From the NCBI GenBank assembly GCA_029582155.1, contig CM055902.1, positions 16,201,279 through 16,265,278 of the forward strand: a stretch of 64,000 nucleotides of DNA. Reading direction: 5' to 3'. The DNA comes from Panopea generosa. Taxonomy: Eukaryota > Mollusca > Bivalvia > Adapedonta > Hiatellidae. A program made the position numbers and the translations under genes. This document shows, in pieces, positions 24,011 to 35,699 of the stretch (position 1 is the stretch's first letter; each line of letters begins with the position of its first letter). The notes beneath the pieces are model-generated. The model ran no database searches. It was not told the origin of the DNA and worked only from the letters and a program-made list of their open reading frames with translations.

Positions 24011-24149
24011 CAAGCACTTGTTCGGGGAGCATCCATCGGTTACACCGATATCTTGATTATGAATTGATTTCACAAACAATACACAGATGAGACGGCTGTT
24101 AATATGTATATTATAGCATTTATAAAATAGTGAAGCATATTGTAAGGTT

Positions 24150-24475
24150 ATGACTGTATACTTAAAGTGTAAGATATCTCATGATCATAAATACTTACAC
24201 ACTTAGAGTATTGTTTTAACTAACAATAAATGTCAACTTCCATTTATCACGTATTCAGGCAATACACTAAACGTGTAACATGGCACATACCTCATGGTCA
24301 TAAATACTTACACAATTAAATTATTGTTTTAACTCACAATGAATGTTAGTATCCATTTATCACGTGTACAAGCAATACAGTTAACGTGTTAAATGACGCA
24401 TATCTCCTGGTCACAGATACATACAAATGAAAGAATTGTTTTAAAATAGTTGACAATAAATATGATCGAGTGCTT
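24150..24475 (+). repeat. 113-bp tandem repeat, about three copies
   Basis: The word ATCTC(A/C)TG(A/G)TCA marks the phase at 24176, 24289 and 24402, giving a period of 113 bp. Each unit has CCATTTATCACGT and an ACAATAAATG-type stretch. Unit C has two dispersed pieces of the same repeat (near 42366 and 43021) separated by an insertion. The array lies just upstream of the CRE/TATA site. Confidence 0.85.
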
Positions 24476-24584
24476 GCATTTTTCTACATCTATCCCGATA
24501 CCGTATCAAGAGCAATTTAGTCCTTCTTCCAAGCCCGCCATTGTAATATTTGTTCGAGACTATCATCGTACATGTGTACGACCT

Positions 24585-24652
24585 CAATGACGTCATTGAT
24601 TTTGACATGACGTCATTCAATTCAAATAAGAAGTTACGTCGCCGTATATAAA
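24585..24652 (+). promoter_or_regulatory. Paired CRE sites and TATA box
   Basis: Two perfect TGACGTCA palindromes, the binding site of CREB/ATF proteins, stand at 24588-24595 and 24608-24615, 20 bp apart centre to centre. TATATAAA follows at 24645-24652. This is the layout of an RNA polymerase II promoter on the + strand. The first CRE is kept in unit C (43296-43303) with the second at one mismatch; the TATA and the downstream TGTGCTTGAATA are kept in unit D near 60440. No transcript or open frame could be defined downstream. Confidence 0.45.
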
Positions 24653-26271
24653 CGTACGCAAACGAACCCGTGTGCTTGAATACTTTGTTTCAATTAGTCT
24701 GTAAGAATCCCCTAAAAAATGTTGCTATAACGAGTAAATTCCAATTGTTAGCATTATGCAAGTATGTTATTGCTCTCATATGACATCAATAACGTTAGAA
24801 AAACATATTCATTAAATTTACATCATATTGTTCTTCAATTAACTAATAAATTATATCGATTCTTTAGAAAAATAAGCCCATTATTTCAGCAACCAATAAC
24901 GAGTGGTGCTCAATACTATAGTTGTTTGCTAAATAATGTAAAGTGTTATTTTATATCAGCTGAGGTAACTGTCTTGTAAATTGTCTTCAAATTTAATTAG
25001 CAATTTTGTGTCGGTTTCCATAAAATTTAAGTGCAAGTGTGTATTTTATTTGATTAAAACTAATATAATATTGGTCCATTTAGATAGTTTACACTGATTA
25101 AATCTTATACTTTAGCACGGTTTATAATGTTAATTATGAATAATTACCCCATCAATTTATCTTAAAATTTATTTAAATAGACCTGTTCCTTTAAAATAAT
25201 TAATGTTTAGTACTCAACATCTAACTTGCTTGTATTCTTTCTAAAACTGAATTTACAACACACATAGTTTGGGATAAAGAACTAATATCAGTATGAGTGT
25301 GTGTCTACAAGGGCTGTCCATAAGGTAAGTAGACACACTTTCTCATTCTAAAACTAGCAATATCAGATATATGACAGTATTATTGTAAGTACGTATAATG
25401 ATACACTTTAAGCACAAACTTTGATAAAAGAATAATTTACCCTACTGCAACTGGTATATTCAGTAACATTAGTACATGCGTACCAGTGAAGGCACGTCTC
25501 GAAAGTGACGACCTCAACGTTAAAAATGTCACTCTCCACAATATATTCGAAGCTTGATCAAGTTGGCGCAACTGTTTCCCCTAAAGGTCACTGGCATGGA
25601 ATTGCCCAGAGTTTCATGTTTATGAATGTAATAACCATTTGTCAAGAAAAACGACTAACAGACAAGAAGTTGACGGCAGATGTCGCCGTATTTTAACAAC
25701 CAATGGATAAAGTGTCGCTGGTGAGTTATAATCCGGTATATGGATGCACTCAGCTTGGTCTTTGACCCCGTCTTCTTTTCGTTATAAAAGACAGTATAAC
25801 CATAAGTTCACTGGTAACCCTAGTAGCGTCTATAGAATATGTAACAACCTATCACTGTATATGTAGCATTAACATACAACGCGCGTCCTAACTTGATAAA
25901 TTCTGGGTAACTCATTTGAAAAGATTACACAAAACATATTCACGTTTTAAATTGATAAGCAGTCTGGAAATACCGAGGAGGGTAGTTTGCATTACTTGAA
26001 CAAATTCGAATTATTTCACAATCAATGTGAATTAGATTCGTTTTAAATAGCGAAATATTTATAATTTGATTTCAAGGAACAGATATTTAACTCTTTTTAC
26101 TGTTTTGCAGCTGATTAGTTTCGATGTGGTACATCACAGTTTCAATCTTCAGTGAGATTCTCTAATAATTTGCTGCGACACTATTTTACTGAGACAGTTA
26201 AAATACCGACACAATAATGAATTCCAAATATGCTGATCAGGCATAGAACTAATCGGTAATTACATATGCCA
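24653..26271 (+). other. Z segment of unit B; no gene seen
   Basis: Collinear with 43330-45770 of unit C. The best-kept part, 26110-26250, shares GTTTCAATCTTCAGTGAGAT and GTTAAAATACCG with 45590-45740. 25299-25338 holds a perfect 10-bp inverted repeat (GTGTGTCTAC and its inverse) around AGGGCTGTCCATAAGG, possibly a transposon end. Open frames 24764-24979 and 25505-25696 are not preserved in the paralogue. Confidence 0.5.
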
Positions 26272-26285
26272 GAGAGAGAGAGAAA

Positions 26286-26375
<90 letters not shown>

Positions 26376-26414
26376 TAATTTTTACAGACAGACAGACAGA
26401 CAGACAGACAGACT
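26272..26414 (+). repeat. Compound microsatellite (GA)n-(GATA)n-(CAGA)n
   Basis: AG dinucleotides run from about 26272 to 26332, GATA tetranucleotides from about 26332 to 26376, and CAGA tetranucleotides from about 26387 to 26413. The three motifs differ by single steps, as expected from slippage and drift within one array. Unit C has only a short GAGACAGAGAC remnant at 45810-45823. Confidence 0.95.
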
Positions 26415-26632
26415 TCTGTCGAAACATTGTCATTTGTGAATCAGCTTTATCAACCGATATCTTACTTATTGAGATATATTTTATATGAAAGATAACGGTT
26501 GATCAAGCCAAATTACTGAAACAATGCTTCGATAGAAACCTGTCGCCTAAAGCAGGTACTTATCAATGTAAGCTATACCTGTTTTTCGCAGTTTCAACTG
26601 CTTCTTAATATACATTCATTTGTAATTATTTA

Positions 26633-26908
26633 GATTGATTGAATATTTAGAGTCATTTTTATGCCATCGAGGGCTAACAGACGATCAGTTAACCTAACCA
26701 CTGTTTCCTGGGATTAACCAGTACTCGAGCACACCCCATCTCCGCAAGTAACTGATAACTTTCCCACTTGAATCAGCGGTGGGAGACGAATGATTATGAG
26801 AAACAATGTCGTATATCAATCATCACGGAGACTGTTACCGAACGGGTATTCGAACTCCCGTCCCTGGATTGATAGTCAGACGCGTAACCGACTGAGCTAA
26901 TCGGGCCC
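26633..26908 (-). mobile_element. SINE-B copy 2
   Basis: Minus-strand copy: the head near 26908-26840 has an A box (GATTAGCTCAGTCGGTTACG) and a B box (GAGTTCGAATACCC), and the tail is the GATTGATTGAAT at 26633-26644. It is nearly complete. It sits in the Z segment between blocks that are adjacent in unit C except for a different SINE, so it is a private insertion of unit B. Confidence 0.9.
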
Positions 26909-26924
26909 GGCAATAATTATCTAG

Positions 26925-29469
26925 ATTTTGTGAATGTTGGACATATTACAGATACGCACAAGCTGTTTCAAGCAGTTCACCAATATAGCATAATTGTATT
27001 TTTAGAACCTATGCAATTTTTTTAAAACTGCCGACGTATTCCCCGCAGAGAGTTACAGTGTATTATGTTAAGCCCTACAAATATCCATTAGTTAAACGTC
27101 TGGCTCCCGGAAACAAATTGTCTGTTATAATTAATCCCTAATCATTTGCATACGTAAATGCCACTTAGACAATTATATTTAGTTTCAATCAGATGCGCAA
27201 TGCGACACTTTATATAACTGTTTAAATCCGATAAAAAAGTGCTCCGGTTTAAATTTATATCTCGGATAATGCTCCAACTTGCACTTCCTCTCCGGAAAAC
27301 ACCTTTATAATTACATTTATAAATCTGCAATTCTTGACTAGGAAATCGGAAACGCTTTATTAATTGATGGCATTTGGAACGAAGAGAAAGAAAGAATGGA
27401 AATATCTCTTGAGAATTTCAAATTTTAAACATGTCTTTATAGAGTATGATTTCAAGTAAAAATGTTAAAACTGTCCATATAATATACATCAACCCTATTT
27501 TTTATGGTTTTAAAAAGAAAAAAATGATATCTTTCTTTTTTTGGTGGGTTACGTTAGTTTACATATGAAATCTGAAGCTCTGTCAAAAGTGCATATACCT
27601 CACAACTCAGTGTACCAACATATCAAAAGTATAAGAAATTCCTTAAAGTACATAATGTTCAATATAAAGTTAAATAAACAACTTGATTTAAGTACCCGAA
27701 AAAATTAATATTCATTTGTTTGCTTCAAATGTGTAAATAGCCTCTGTTTAATGTAGGTAACATCTGCTGAATGTATATGAAATTACTACGCAATTGAAAT
27801 CTTAGATTGTGTATATTTATGAATGAAAGATACGACGCTGTAGCATCTAGTGTTGGTCTATAAACTGAACAGTAGCAGACACAATAATTATTTCAATAGT
27901 TAATTTAAAAAGGATATATTAATGTATATAATCAAAAAAGACTATAAAGTCTATGCTACAGCTAACCATAAAACTTACTGCGTTTCATAGTGCAATAACG
28001 CTAACACTTTTTCTTCTTACGCCTTTGTGTACTACTGTTACCACAAATATATACTGCACGCTCCTGCCAGAATATGTATGGGTCCTGTTATCGACTGATA
28101 GCCATTATTTAGATATTGTTCCAATATAAACGATACTTTACATTTAAAGGTAACACATTATTTTTGGCGTTTGCATGACATGCAAGATCTGCTTTTATGA
28201 TAATTTTACCAAATTATATAATATCAAGTGACGTATAAAGACGATCAAAGACGATCAAAAACTTACTTTAGAAACTTACTATTGATTTAACTTATTTAAT
28301 GGTATTGTATACGAAAATGTCGATGGACATATTCATCATTCTACGTATAATTTGATAAACTTAAAGCAGTTACATGTATACTTCAAATGTATGATGCATA
28401 TTTCATATATTTTGAAAAATTATTCTTCTTGTTATTTCAAAGCAATCACTATGTATAAAACAAACATCTCTAGACCCTTTAGACTTAATCAAATTTATAA
28501 TTATTTGATATGATATTATGTAGTTAAAGACATAATGCATATCGTTTTGACATGTTTCAAACATTAACATATTAAAATAAAGCACATTGTTTTATTTAGA
28601 ATATTTCAAAAAGGAAAATAAAGTTTTGGTTGAAGAGATTCCGAGAAAGATACATCACTGTTTTAATTATTGTACCGTTTCATTCCGATGGCTTGCATGT
28701 TTATGCTTATCTATTCAATCCATTCAGAAATCATTATCCTTTAAAATCTAATATCATATAGAGACAGGTAACCGAGTTATTCAATATGTAAGTATTGATC
28801 AAATAATGGAAGTTTACCGTCTCCTGAACATTGTTAAAACCATGAATACTTCTTGATAAGGAAATATTTGAAAACATATTAAAATTATTTAGTCAACCTT
28901 TTCATATTTTGTTATCAGTTATGTCAATCAGAAACAATAATTAAGGCGAAGTTAGCGATGTAATATCATTCTATTTGGCGACATAAATAAAATACATCAG
29001 TCTGAGGTGTGGTCTCGTTCATTTTACGTCGTTAGAAGCTGCAATAAAGATATATCTCCAAGAAGTTTCATTTTGCACGGATGGGTTTTAGTACTTTGTC
29101 ATTTAAATTGCTTTTAAAAGTGACGTTTATATCAAATGCACTCTTCACGCCGTTTCATAAATGCACTGGATTTTTCCAGACTACGTGTTTATAATTTTAA
29201 AAACATCTAATATCAAATTATAATGTATTTAGACAAAACCAGAATAAAAATTAATTTGATTTTCATGTTATAATGTAAATGGTCCTAGGATTTAAAATTA
29301 CATTGTCTGCCTCGTGATTTAAATCGAAGACATTATTGCACTTAAATAGATAAAAAGAACAGAATGAACCAACACTGCAACAACAACACTGCGACTTAAC
29401 ACACATTGCAAAGAGGGTAATGTCTTTTACATGCAATTGTAAACAGTTCACCTTTACCTAAATTATATG
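26925..29469 (+). other. Z segment of unit B, best-conserved block; no gene seen
   Basis: 26925-27210 is the most similar pair in the window, matching 47715-48010 with only scattered changes (for example TGCCGACGTATTCCCCGCAG is identical in both). 27430-27560 matches 48090-48180, 28300-28500 matches 49100-49870 interrupted by a MITE, and 28610-29340 matches 60720-61820. There are no open frames above 63 codons. Minus-strand frames through the conserved block have stops in one or other copy. Confidence 0.55.
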
Positions 29470-29623
29470 TAGCTGATATAAACCGCTTTCGAGTCTGCTT
29501 CCGGGGTAAAATCAGAACTGAGTGATTTCTTTTGAGAGACGTCTGATCGTGATGTGGATCGAGCACGCAACCGCTTGCATGAGCAGCAACACTGTATCCC
29601 CTATACTACCGCACGGTAGAACT
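29470..29623 (-). mobile_element. SINE-C copy (orthologous with 61878-62045)
   Basis: Minus strand: the tRNA-like head at the right edge (TAGTATAGGGGATACAGTG), a B-box region with GATCGAGC..CCGCTTGCATGAGC, and body TCAGTTCTGATTTTACCCC followed by AGCAGACTCGAAAGC. The flanks on both sides match those of the copy at 61.9 kb (GAACTTGAT(T/A)TATTTGGGCA), so the insertion predates the split of units B and D. Confidence 0.7.
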
Positions 29624-30522
29624 TGATTTATTTGGGCATTCAATTAATTGTTTTCCAACACACACCAATGAAAGTATACATAACACTAATACATGTAGTC
29701 TCGAGAAAAAAAGAATGAAAATATTTCCTGTTTACATGGCATAATAACAAAGAACACGATCGATGCATTTACAATTAATTACTTGGATTTGCACATAATA
29801 CAGTTAAACGTTAGTATATTTTATGTAAAGTGTATATGTATAATAATGCCATGTTATGTACCAATACAAATATGTAAAGTTCGATTTTAAGTTTCTGTAA
29901 AATACAGTACCTGACACATATGAATATTCCGTGTATGACCGTTAATCAATTTTACGTGTCCGAACGTAAGTAATGATATTACTGTTGTTAAATCATTAAT
30001 ATTAACTGTTGCCTCTCTTGGAGTCGAACCTCAATTACATAAGTATAAACATTGTACTAAACAAACAAATACAAAATAAAATGAATAGTACATGTATAAT
30101 GTTTCCATTATATATTTAATATGTGTTATGTTTATCATAAATAAATCACTTATTATATGATTGAAACTTTATCCAAGGAACTATATCTCTAATTCCTAAT
30201 TCTAATAAATACAAAAGCAAACATTTATAGTACTTATCATAAAATTATTTGTAGTGCGAAATATTGAACGTCTTTAAGGAGCCTTTCAAAGATTTTTTTT
30301 TATTTTGCGTTTCTCGAGTTAAGGACAGCAGATTGGATATCCATATAATAAAAAATTCTCTCCATTCACGCCTTATTTAATGAGGCTACATAAATGGATG
30401 CTGGTCACAAAATGTTTTCAGGACTTCTTGACAAGTGTTTTTCTTCTGTTAATATTGTTTCTTGCATAATCTAAATGTCACAGTGTGTACCTAACCTGTT
30501 AGAAGAGAAGCATATGACAACA

Positions 30523-30598
30523 GTCTGGTAAGCTCAGTCGGTAGAGCACTTGCCCTATTAGTGAAAGGTCCCGGGTTCGAGTCACGCAATACCTGCAT
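30523..30598 (+). mobile_element. tRNA-like SINE head
   Basis: TAAGCTCAGTCGGTAGAGC is an excellent A box and CCGGGTTCGAGTCAC an excellent B box, spaced as in a tRNA. The 3' acceptor strand does not pair with the 5' end, so this is a SINE head or tRNA pseudogene rather than a tRNA gene. The following 250 bp to about 30850 are less AT-rich and may be the SINE body, but no second copy is present to define it. Confidence 0.6.
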
Positions 30599-31514
30599 AA
30601 ACTTCTTGTCCTGTTACATAACCATGATACATGTCTATACTATGATTAAACTGTGCTGATAGCCAGCATGTATTTTTACCGGGGTTTAACGCCAATTTCA
30701 AAACCAACCTAGAAGACCCAGGAATGAATCTCAGTACAGCCAACGTCCTGCTGCAAGTAACCTACTAATTTTCTCACAAAATGTTTTTGGACTGCCGGAG
30801 AAAGGTCATTTGACAACAACACCTTGGACAACTCTGCCACCGGAGGAAACATTTGTATAATTCTGAACACCAGACATTCATGTTGTATTCAAGCATAAAT
30901 AAAATTCTTGTGATTAAAACTTAAAAGTTGGTTTAACTAAATGTATTTCTCTGGACAAGGTCAATCAAATGTTGGAAACTTTAGGGCCACATGACTAGAA
31001 TAAAAGTGTAAGAGCAGCCTTTGGAACTGGCAGTAATTTGAACAGCCATCATCCAAGTACCAAGCAAAAACATTAGCATTGCACATGACTGCACACATAT
31101 ACCAATCCATCCACTTATGTTCTTAAATTAACAGCAAAGACATCAAATATTTATGAAATATACAATCTGGACATCGGTTCTCTTCAGTTCTTTACCCGAC
31201 TCTCCTTCTATCTTATTGTAATACTAAACAGGTACGAACAAAATGGACAAAAAGAGACATTATAAACTGCAGTCAACGGAAAATGTATATAAAATATATT
31301 TTTCGAATGTAAGGCAGTCAGAAAGAATAAGCATTAAATACCCAGTCAGATGCCTCATAAAATTTAAAATAGTAAAAGTTAAATTGAAAATGTGACTAGC
31401 ATTTTGTCAAAGCAGCAATTAAAAATTATACATTTTCAAAAGAGAATCGTTTCATTTGAAAAACATAGATTTCTTCTTTCTCAATATTTAAACCATCTTT
31501 TTTTCATGTTGTCT

Positions 31515-31590
31515 GCAACTGCTGTGATTCGAACCCAGAATTTCTACAAAAGTGTAGATGTGTTTGCCAGTTACACCACAGAAGCATATC
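31515..31590 (-). mobile_element. tRNA-like SINE head or tRNA pseudogene
   Basis: On the minus strand, TGTGGTGTAACTGGCAAACA resembles an A-box arm and CTGGGTTCGAATCAC is a perfect B box. The anticodon arm (CTACA...TGTAG) pairs but with a 5-nt loop. The acceptor stem is poor. No recognisable body was found. Confidence 0.5.
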
Positions 31591-32189
31591 ATGTTATACT
31601 AAGATAATTGTCTTAAATATTTACCAAATCAAATTATGTAAATTAATAGAAATTAATATTTAGAAAAGTCTTATTTTCTATTCATAAGATACACTATTGT
31701 TACACACACGCTCACAGCACTTCATATTTTCTAATACTACATGTATATAATATAATATCAAATTTTGTGAAAATGCTTTAACTGTCTTGAAGCTAGTCTT
31801 TAATCAAAATAAACACATTGAATTTCAAGTCAGGTTGAAACATTTAAAGCACCAGCTGTATGTTTTATGGCATATTTCACATCAATACATAAGTATTTTA
31901 TAAAATGGTAACATTTTGATCTCTTGGTCCCAAATTAAAATGAATTGCACCTTGGGAGTTTATTCAGGTTAAACATTAAGTCAGTAATGTTTCTGACTGT
32001 CAATTTAAGGGTTGAGTTCCAATTCCCCCATCTAGCCATAGCCTCTGTGATGATTAGTCTTGAACTTTGTTCTACAGCCATAAGCCACCCCCTCCCACCC
32101 CAAGGTGCGTTTATGTATGATGATAAGGTGTACTAATCGATGTTAAGTAAGAAAAAACCCATAAAACCCATTCATATTAACATAAACAG

Positions 32190-32548
32190 AACAAGAGCTG
32201 TCAGTAAGACAGGGCACCAGACTATTCAAATTTGTATCACATTAGTACCAATTTGATTAATACTGATGAGAAATAAAAATAAACAAAAGTTATCTAACTT
32301 ACTAAGTTGAGTAGGTCTTACAACTGCAAAATCTTGTATAAAGTTTCAATTAAATACATAAAATGGTTGGTGAGATATCTAACTTATAAGTTATTGTAGG
32401 TTTGATGACTTGTGTAAAGTTTCAAGTCAATACATGCAATGGTTACTGAGATGAGGGACGTGCCAGAAAAACTTTAACCAAGGTGTGAAGTCGATGCCTG
32501 GGTGCGTTGAATAGCTCTCTTTATTGCTTCGAATAGTCGAGCTAAAAA
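32190..32548. mobile_element. CAAGAGCTGT-type MITE of bivalves
   Basis: Begins ACAAGAGCTGTCAGTAAGAC and ends CGAATAGTCGAGCTAAAA; GACTATTCAAAT near the left and TTCGAATAGTC near the right are inverted. Internal words such as GTTTCAAGTCAATACAT and GGTGTGAAGTCGATGCC are ones I recognise from a very common bivalve repeat (from memory; no search was possible). There is no coding capacity. Confidence 0.65.
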
Positions 32549-32802
32549 AATAATTTGAAAATTGTTTACGGTAACAGAAGACAACTCTGTCAGAATTTAC
32601 AATATATTTACCTAATTTCTAATGAAAACAAAGCAAAAGGCCACTAACCATTGGCAATAAATGTACAATATAAAAACTGTTCTCTGATTGAAATAATTAC
32701 ATCATGACATTAACAGGGAGGTAACTGACTTATATTTATATTTATATGAGTACATACATAGTTGGAAACCGTATTTTAAATGTTTGTAAACGAGAGACCC
32801 GA

Positions 32803-32987
32803 GTGAGTGAGTGAGTGAGTGAGTGAGTGAGTGAGTGAGTGAGTGAGTGAGTGAGTGAGTGAGTGAGTGAGTGAGTGAGTGAGTGCGTGAGTGAGTGAGT
32901 GAGTGAGTGAGTGAGTGAGTGAGTGAGTGAGTGAGTGAGTGAGTGAGTGAGTGAGTGAGTGAATGAGTGAGTGAGTGAGTGAGTGAG
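32803..32987 (+). repeat. (GTGA)n microsatellite, about 45 units
   Basis: An almost pure GAGT/GTGA array of about 180 bp with rare interruptions (GTGC near 32884, GAATGA near 32960). It directly abuts the 3' end of the minus-strand LINE at 32988, so on the LINE strand it is a (TCAC)n tail. This suggests that it grew from the element's repetitive 3' terminus. Confidence 0.95.
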
Positions 32988-34270
32988 TAATTTATTTATT
33001 TAAAGAGGGAAACTCAATTGGTAAACCAATCTTCCTTGAGGCCCTCGTATAAACAAACAAGTACATATACATTTTCAAAAAGGTAGAAACTGTCATTCAT
33101 CTGCTGCATGTATCACACATTATTGATTAACAAAACTCTCACAACATGCTCCTGATAACAACTCTCTTTACGCGCACGCATACACATACACACACTCTCT
33201 CTTTTATATTCGTATAAAGAACATATTTCAATTAAGATGCAATTGTACATGTTTATTTGAATATAATAGAAGAAAAACAACACAACAGTATTAATATCGA
33301 TAGAAACAAAACAAAAATCTTTTTCTTTTTTTTTACAAAAACTAATACCGGTATGGTATTTATTAAATATATGGTTGTTGGAGGTACATGTATTTCTAAT
33401 TTCAATTTCCCTTTATCCAAATTAAACACTTACTTGCAAAAACATGTAACGAACACGCGTTTCTTATACTAAGTGGAATACTATTCCAAATGGTTGCACC
33501 CGAATATGATAGACTACCTTTAAACAGTTCTTTTTTAGGTTTCGGAATAAAGACATTTTTATTTGAGCTTGAACGCCACATGATGGATGTATTATTGATT
33601 GACTCACCGAAGTTGAACAGTTCACACAAATACGGCGGAGCTGTACCATTTGCTTCGTTATACATGAGTTTTGCCGTTTGTAGAAAAATAGTTTGATCGC
33701 TAAATAAATTATTCAGTCTTTCGAATGAAATATAACGACTTTCATATTCATTTCCTTAAATATATTTGCATGCTCGCCTCTGCAGTTTTAATAACATATT
33801 TATATTTTTATTTGAAGTGTTTCCCCAAACTGTACAACTATAATTGAAATGTGGTTGTATGTTTGCTTTGTAATATAACGTTTTATGGTTGATAGAAATC
33901 TAATCTTTTACCTTTGATAATAGCCAGACATATGATGACATTTTTTTAGAGAGATTGTTTATGTTTATTCCATAGCATGCAATCGTCAATAAATATTCCA
34001 AGAATTTTATCGCCTTTTGTAGTAGTTAATTATGTACTGTTGTATTGAATTTGTAAATTGATTTGATTTAAATTTTTGTTTTGTCAGTATTCAATACCAT
34101 ACCATTTTGAATGCACCTAATATTAAGACGATTATTTGTAGTTTGCAAATTACCTGTTAAAATATCTATATTTGTTTGTATGTTATATAACGTTTTGTCG
34201 TCAGTTGTTGAAACGTTATTTATAAACAATGGTAAATCATTTATGAAAAGTAAAATAATTGAGGCCATTA
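32988..34270 (-). pseudogene. 5'-truncated LINE, reverse transcriptase end
   Basis: Minus strand. 34268-34070 encodes LLFINDLPLFINN, decayed TDDKTLYNI and LNIRCIQNGMVLNTDKTK, the RT segment that surrounds and follows the catalytic YADD-type site; the ADD itself is damaged. 33665-33402 encodes PPYLCELFNFG..SSNKNVFIPKPKKE and YSGATIWNSIPLSIRN, the usual jockey/CR1-like C-terminus. The 3' UTR has GAGGGCCTCAAGGAAGATTGG and ends AAATAAATAAATTAC before the TCAC tail. Many stops lie in between. 5' truncation at about 34270 is typical of target-primed reverse transcription. Confidence 0.85.
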
Positions 34271-35475
34271 TTGTAGAATGAATAAATTTAAATCACATCA
34301 GTCTCTCTTTAATTAAAGTCTTTATAACTGTTATATCAATTAGTATATGCCGCACCATGTGTATCAATAAAATTGTTTGAAATCATTAAGATTGACCAAG
34401 CTATTTGCCATATTTGGCCAGGCCATCCTCATAAAAGTGTTTGCTTGCTGTACCTCGACCCAGTATTTTTCATTTGGGTATCTAGGTAGCTATATTTTTT
34501 GTTGCCAGATTTTCATATTGCATAGTCATTTTAAAGAAAAATGGACAGAAATCATAAAAATTAAAAATTAAATGATTTGAAAGGTAATACATTTTTTTGG
34601 GTAGCTGCAATTTTCAGTGAGTAGGGAGGAGCTTGGCAAATACGTTTTTTAAAGACGGCACCACTTGTTTTAGTTTGATGCCAGAGTGCAATCCTCCATT
34701 ACTGAGAGCAATTCCGTGTTAAGTAAAGATCATGTACCTGTCACATGTGAAGTTATTAGTTCAAGTCAAGCTATATGCATACAATTTATTAAGAATAACC
34801 CAATTTCAAATGGAATGTTCTACTCAGACTTATGTAACTTTTAGGAATTTCAGGAGACCTTCCGATACCATTTTATGATCATGTTCATTATTGCACAATG
34901 AGTACAGCTTGCATTTTCACTACAAACCACTGTTCACCCATAATCAACTTCTAATTTATTTTCACATGAACACTTTTTTCCCCATGACATTAACTCTTGC
35001 CTGGGGCTTTTATCAAAATTAGGATTATGGGTAGTTCTAATGCCCTGCTTAAATTAATTCTGGGTAACGTAGTGATAACGCCCTGCTCATGTGAATTATA
35101 CAAGACAGGTGATTATGAAACCATTCTAGCAGTGATAACAGACACAATTTGATACAGATATACTTTATTTAGTACAGCGTGTAGTAATTTGGTTAAAATA
35201 CCAACCCCTGACAGTGCTGTACAATCCCATAGCCTGATGTCCTGGACAAGTAGAACATTGTACAAGTCACTGGACAAGTAGGAAATTATACAAGTAACCC
35301 TTTACAAAAGTTTAGTCTCTTTAATAACTTTAATTGATGCACACACCCAAGGGGATTAATTAGCACTGACCAGTTAACCACTAGTCTGGATCAATTACAT
35401 GAAATTATTTCGAGGCGGTATTCAATGGGATGTGCCAATATGCACAGCTGTATTGATAGCAGCATAAGCTGGTTC
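34271..35475 (+). other. No gene seen; one 28-bp direct repeat
   Basis: AT-rich, without homology to the other units. Two adjacent 28-bp repeats starting TGGACAAGTA are at 35243-35270 and 35271-35298. Nothing else was recognised. Confidence 0.45.
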
Positions 35476-35545
35476 ATTCCATTAGCTCAATCATAGAGCA
35501 CAGAACTTATAGTATCTAGGTTGTGGGTTAGATTCCCGGGGCTGG
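35476..35545 (+). mobile_element. tRNA-like SINE head
   Basis: CCATTAGCTCAATCATAGAGC (A-box arm; about 35479-35499) and TGTGGGTTAGATTCCCGG (B box; about 35522-35539) are spaced as in a tRNA. The body may run to about 35690 (CTAAGCAGGCTAAAGAACGAG), where it meets LINE-like sequence. No second copy is in the window. Confidence 0.5.
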
Positions 35546-35699
35546 TTAAATAATTGACAGTCGTACCGCTGGGACTTTAAATCAAGGATCCATGTGACGG
35601 TGCTATACACTAAGCAGGCTAAAGAACGAGAGGAAACATACATTGTACCAGGAACCCCTCTCCAGTGACATTAAAGTCGCTTTAGTCACTTCAGGATGA

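Noticed and set aside
30523-30598. Functional tRNA gene
   Set aside because: A and B boxes are good but acceptor ends do not pair and the anticodon arm is irregular; treated as a SINE head.
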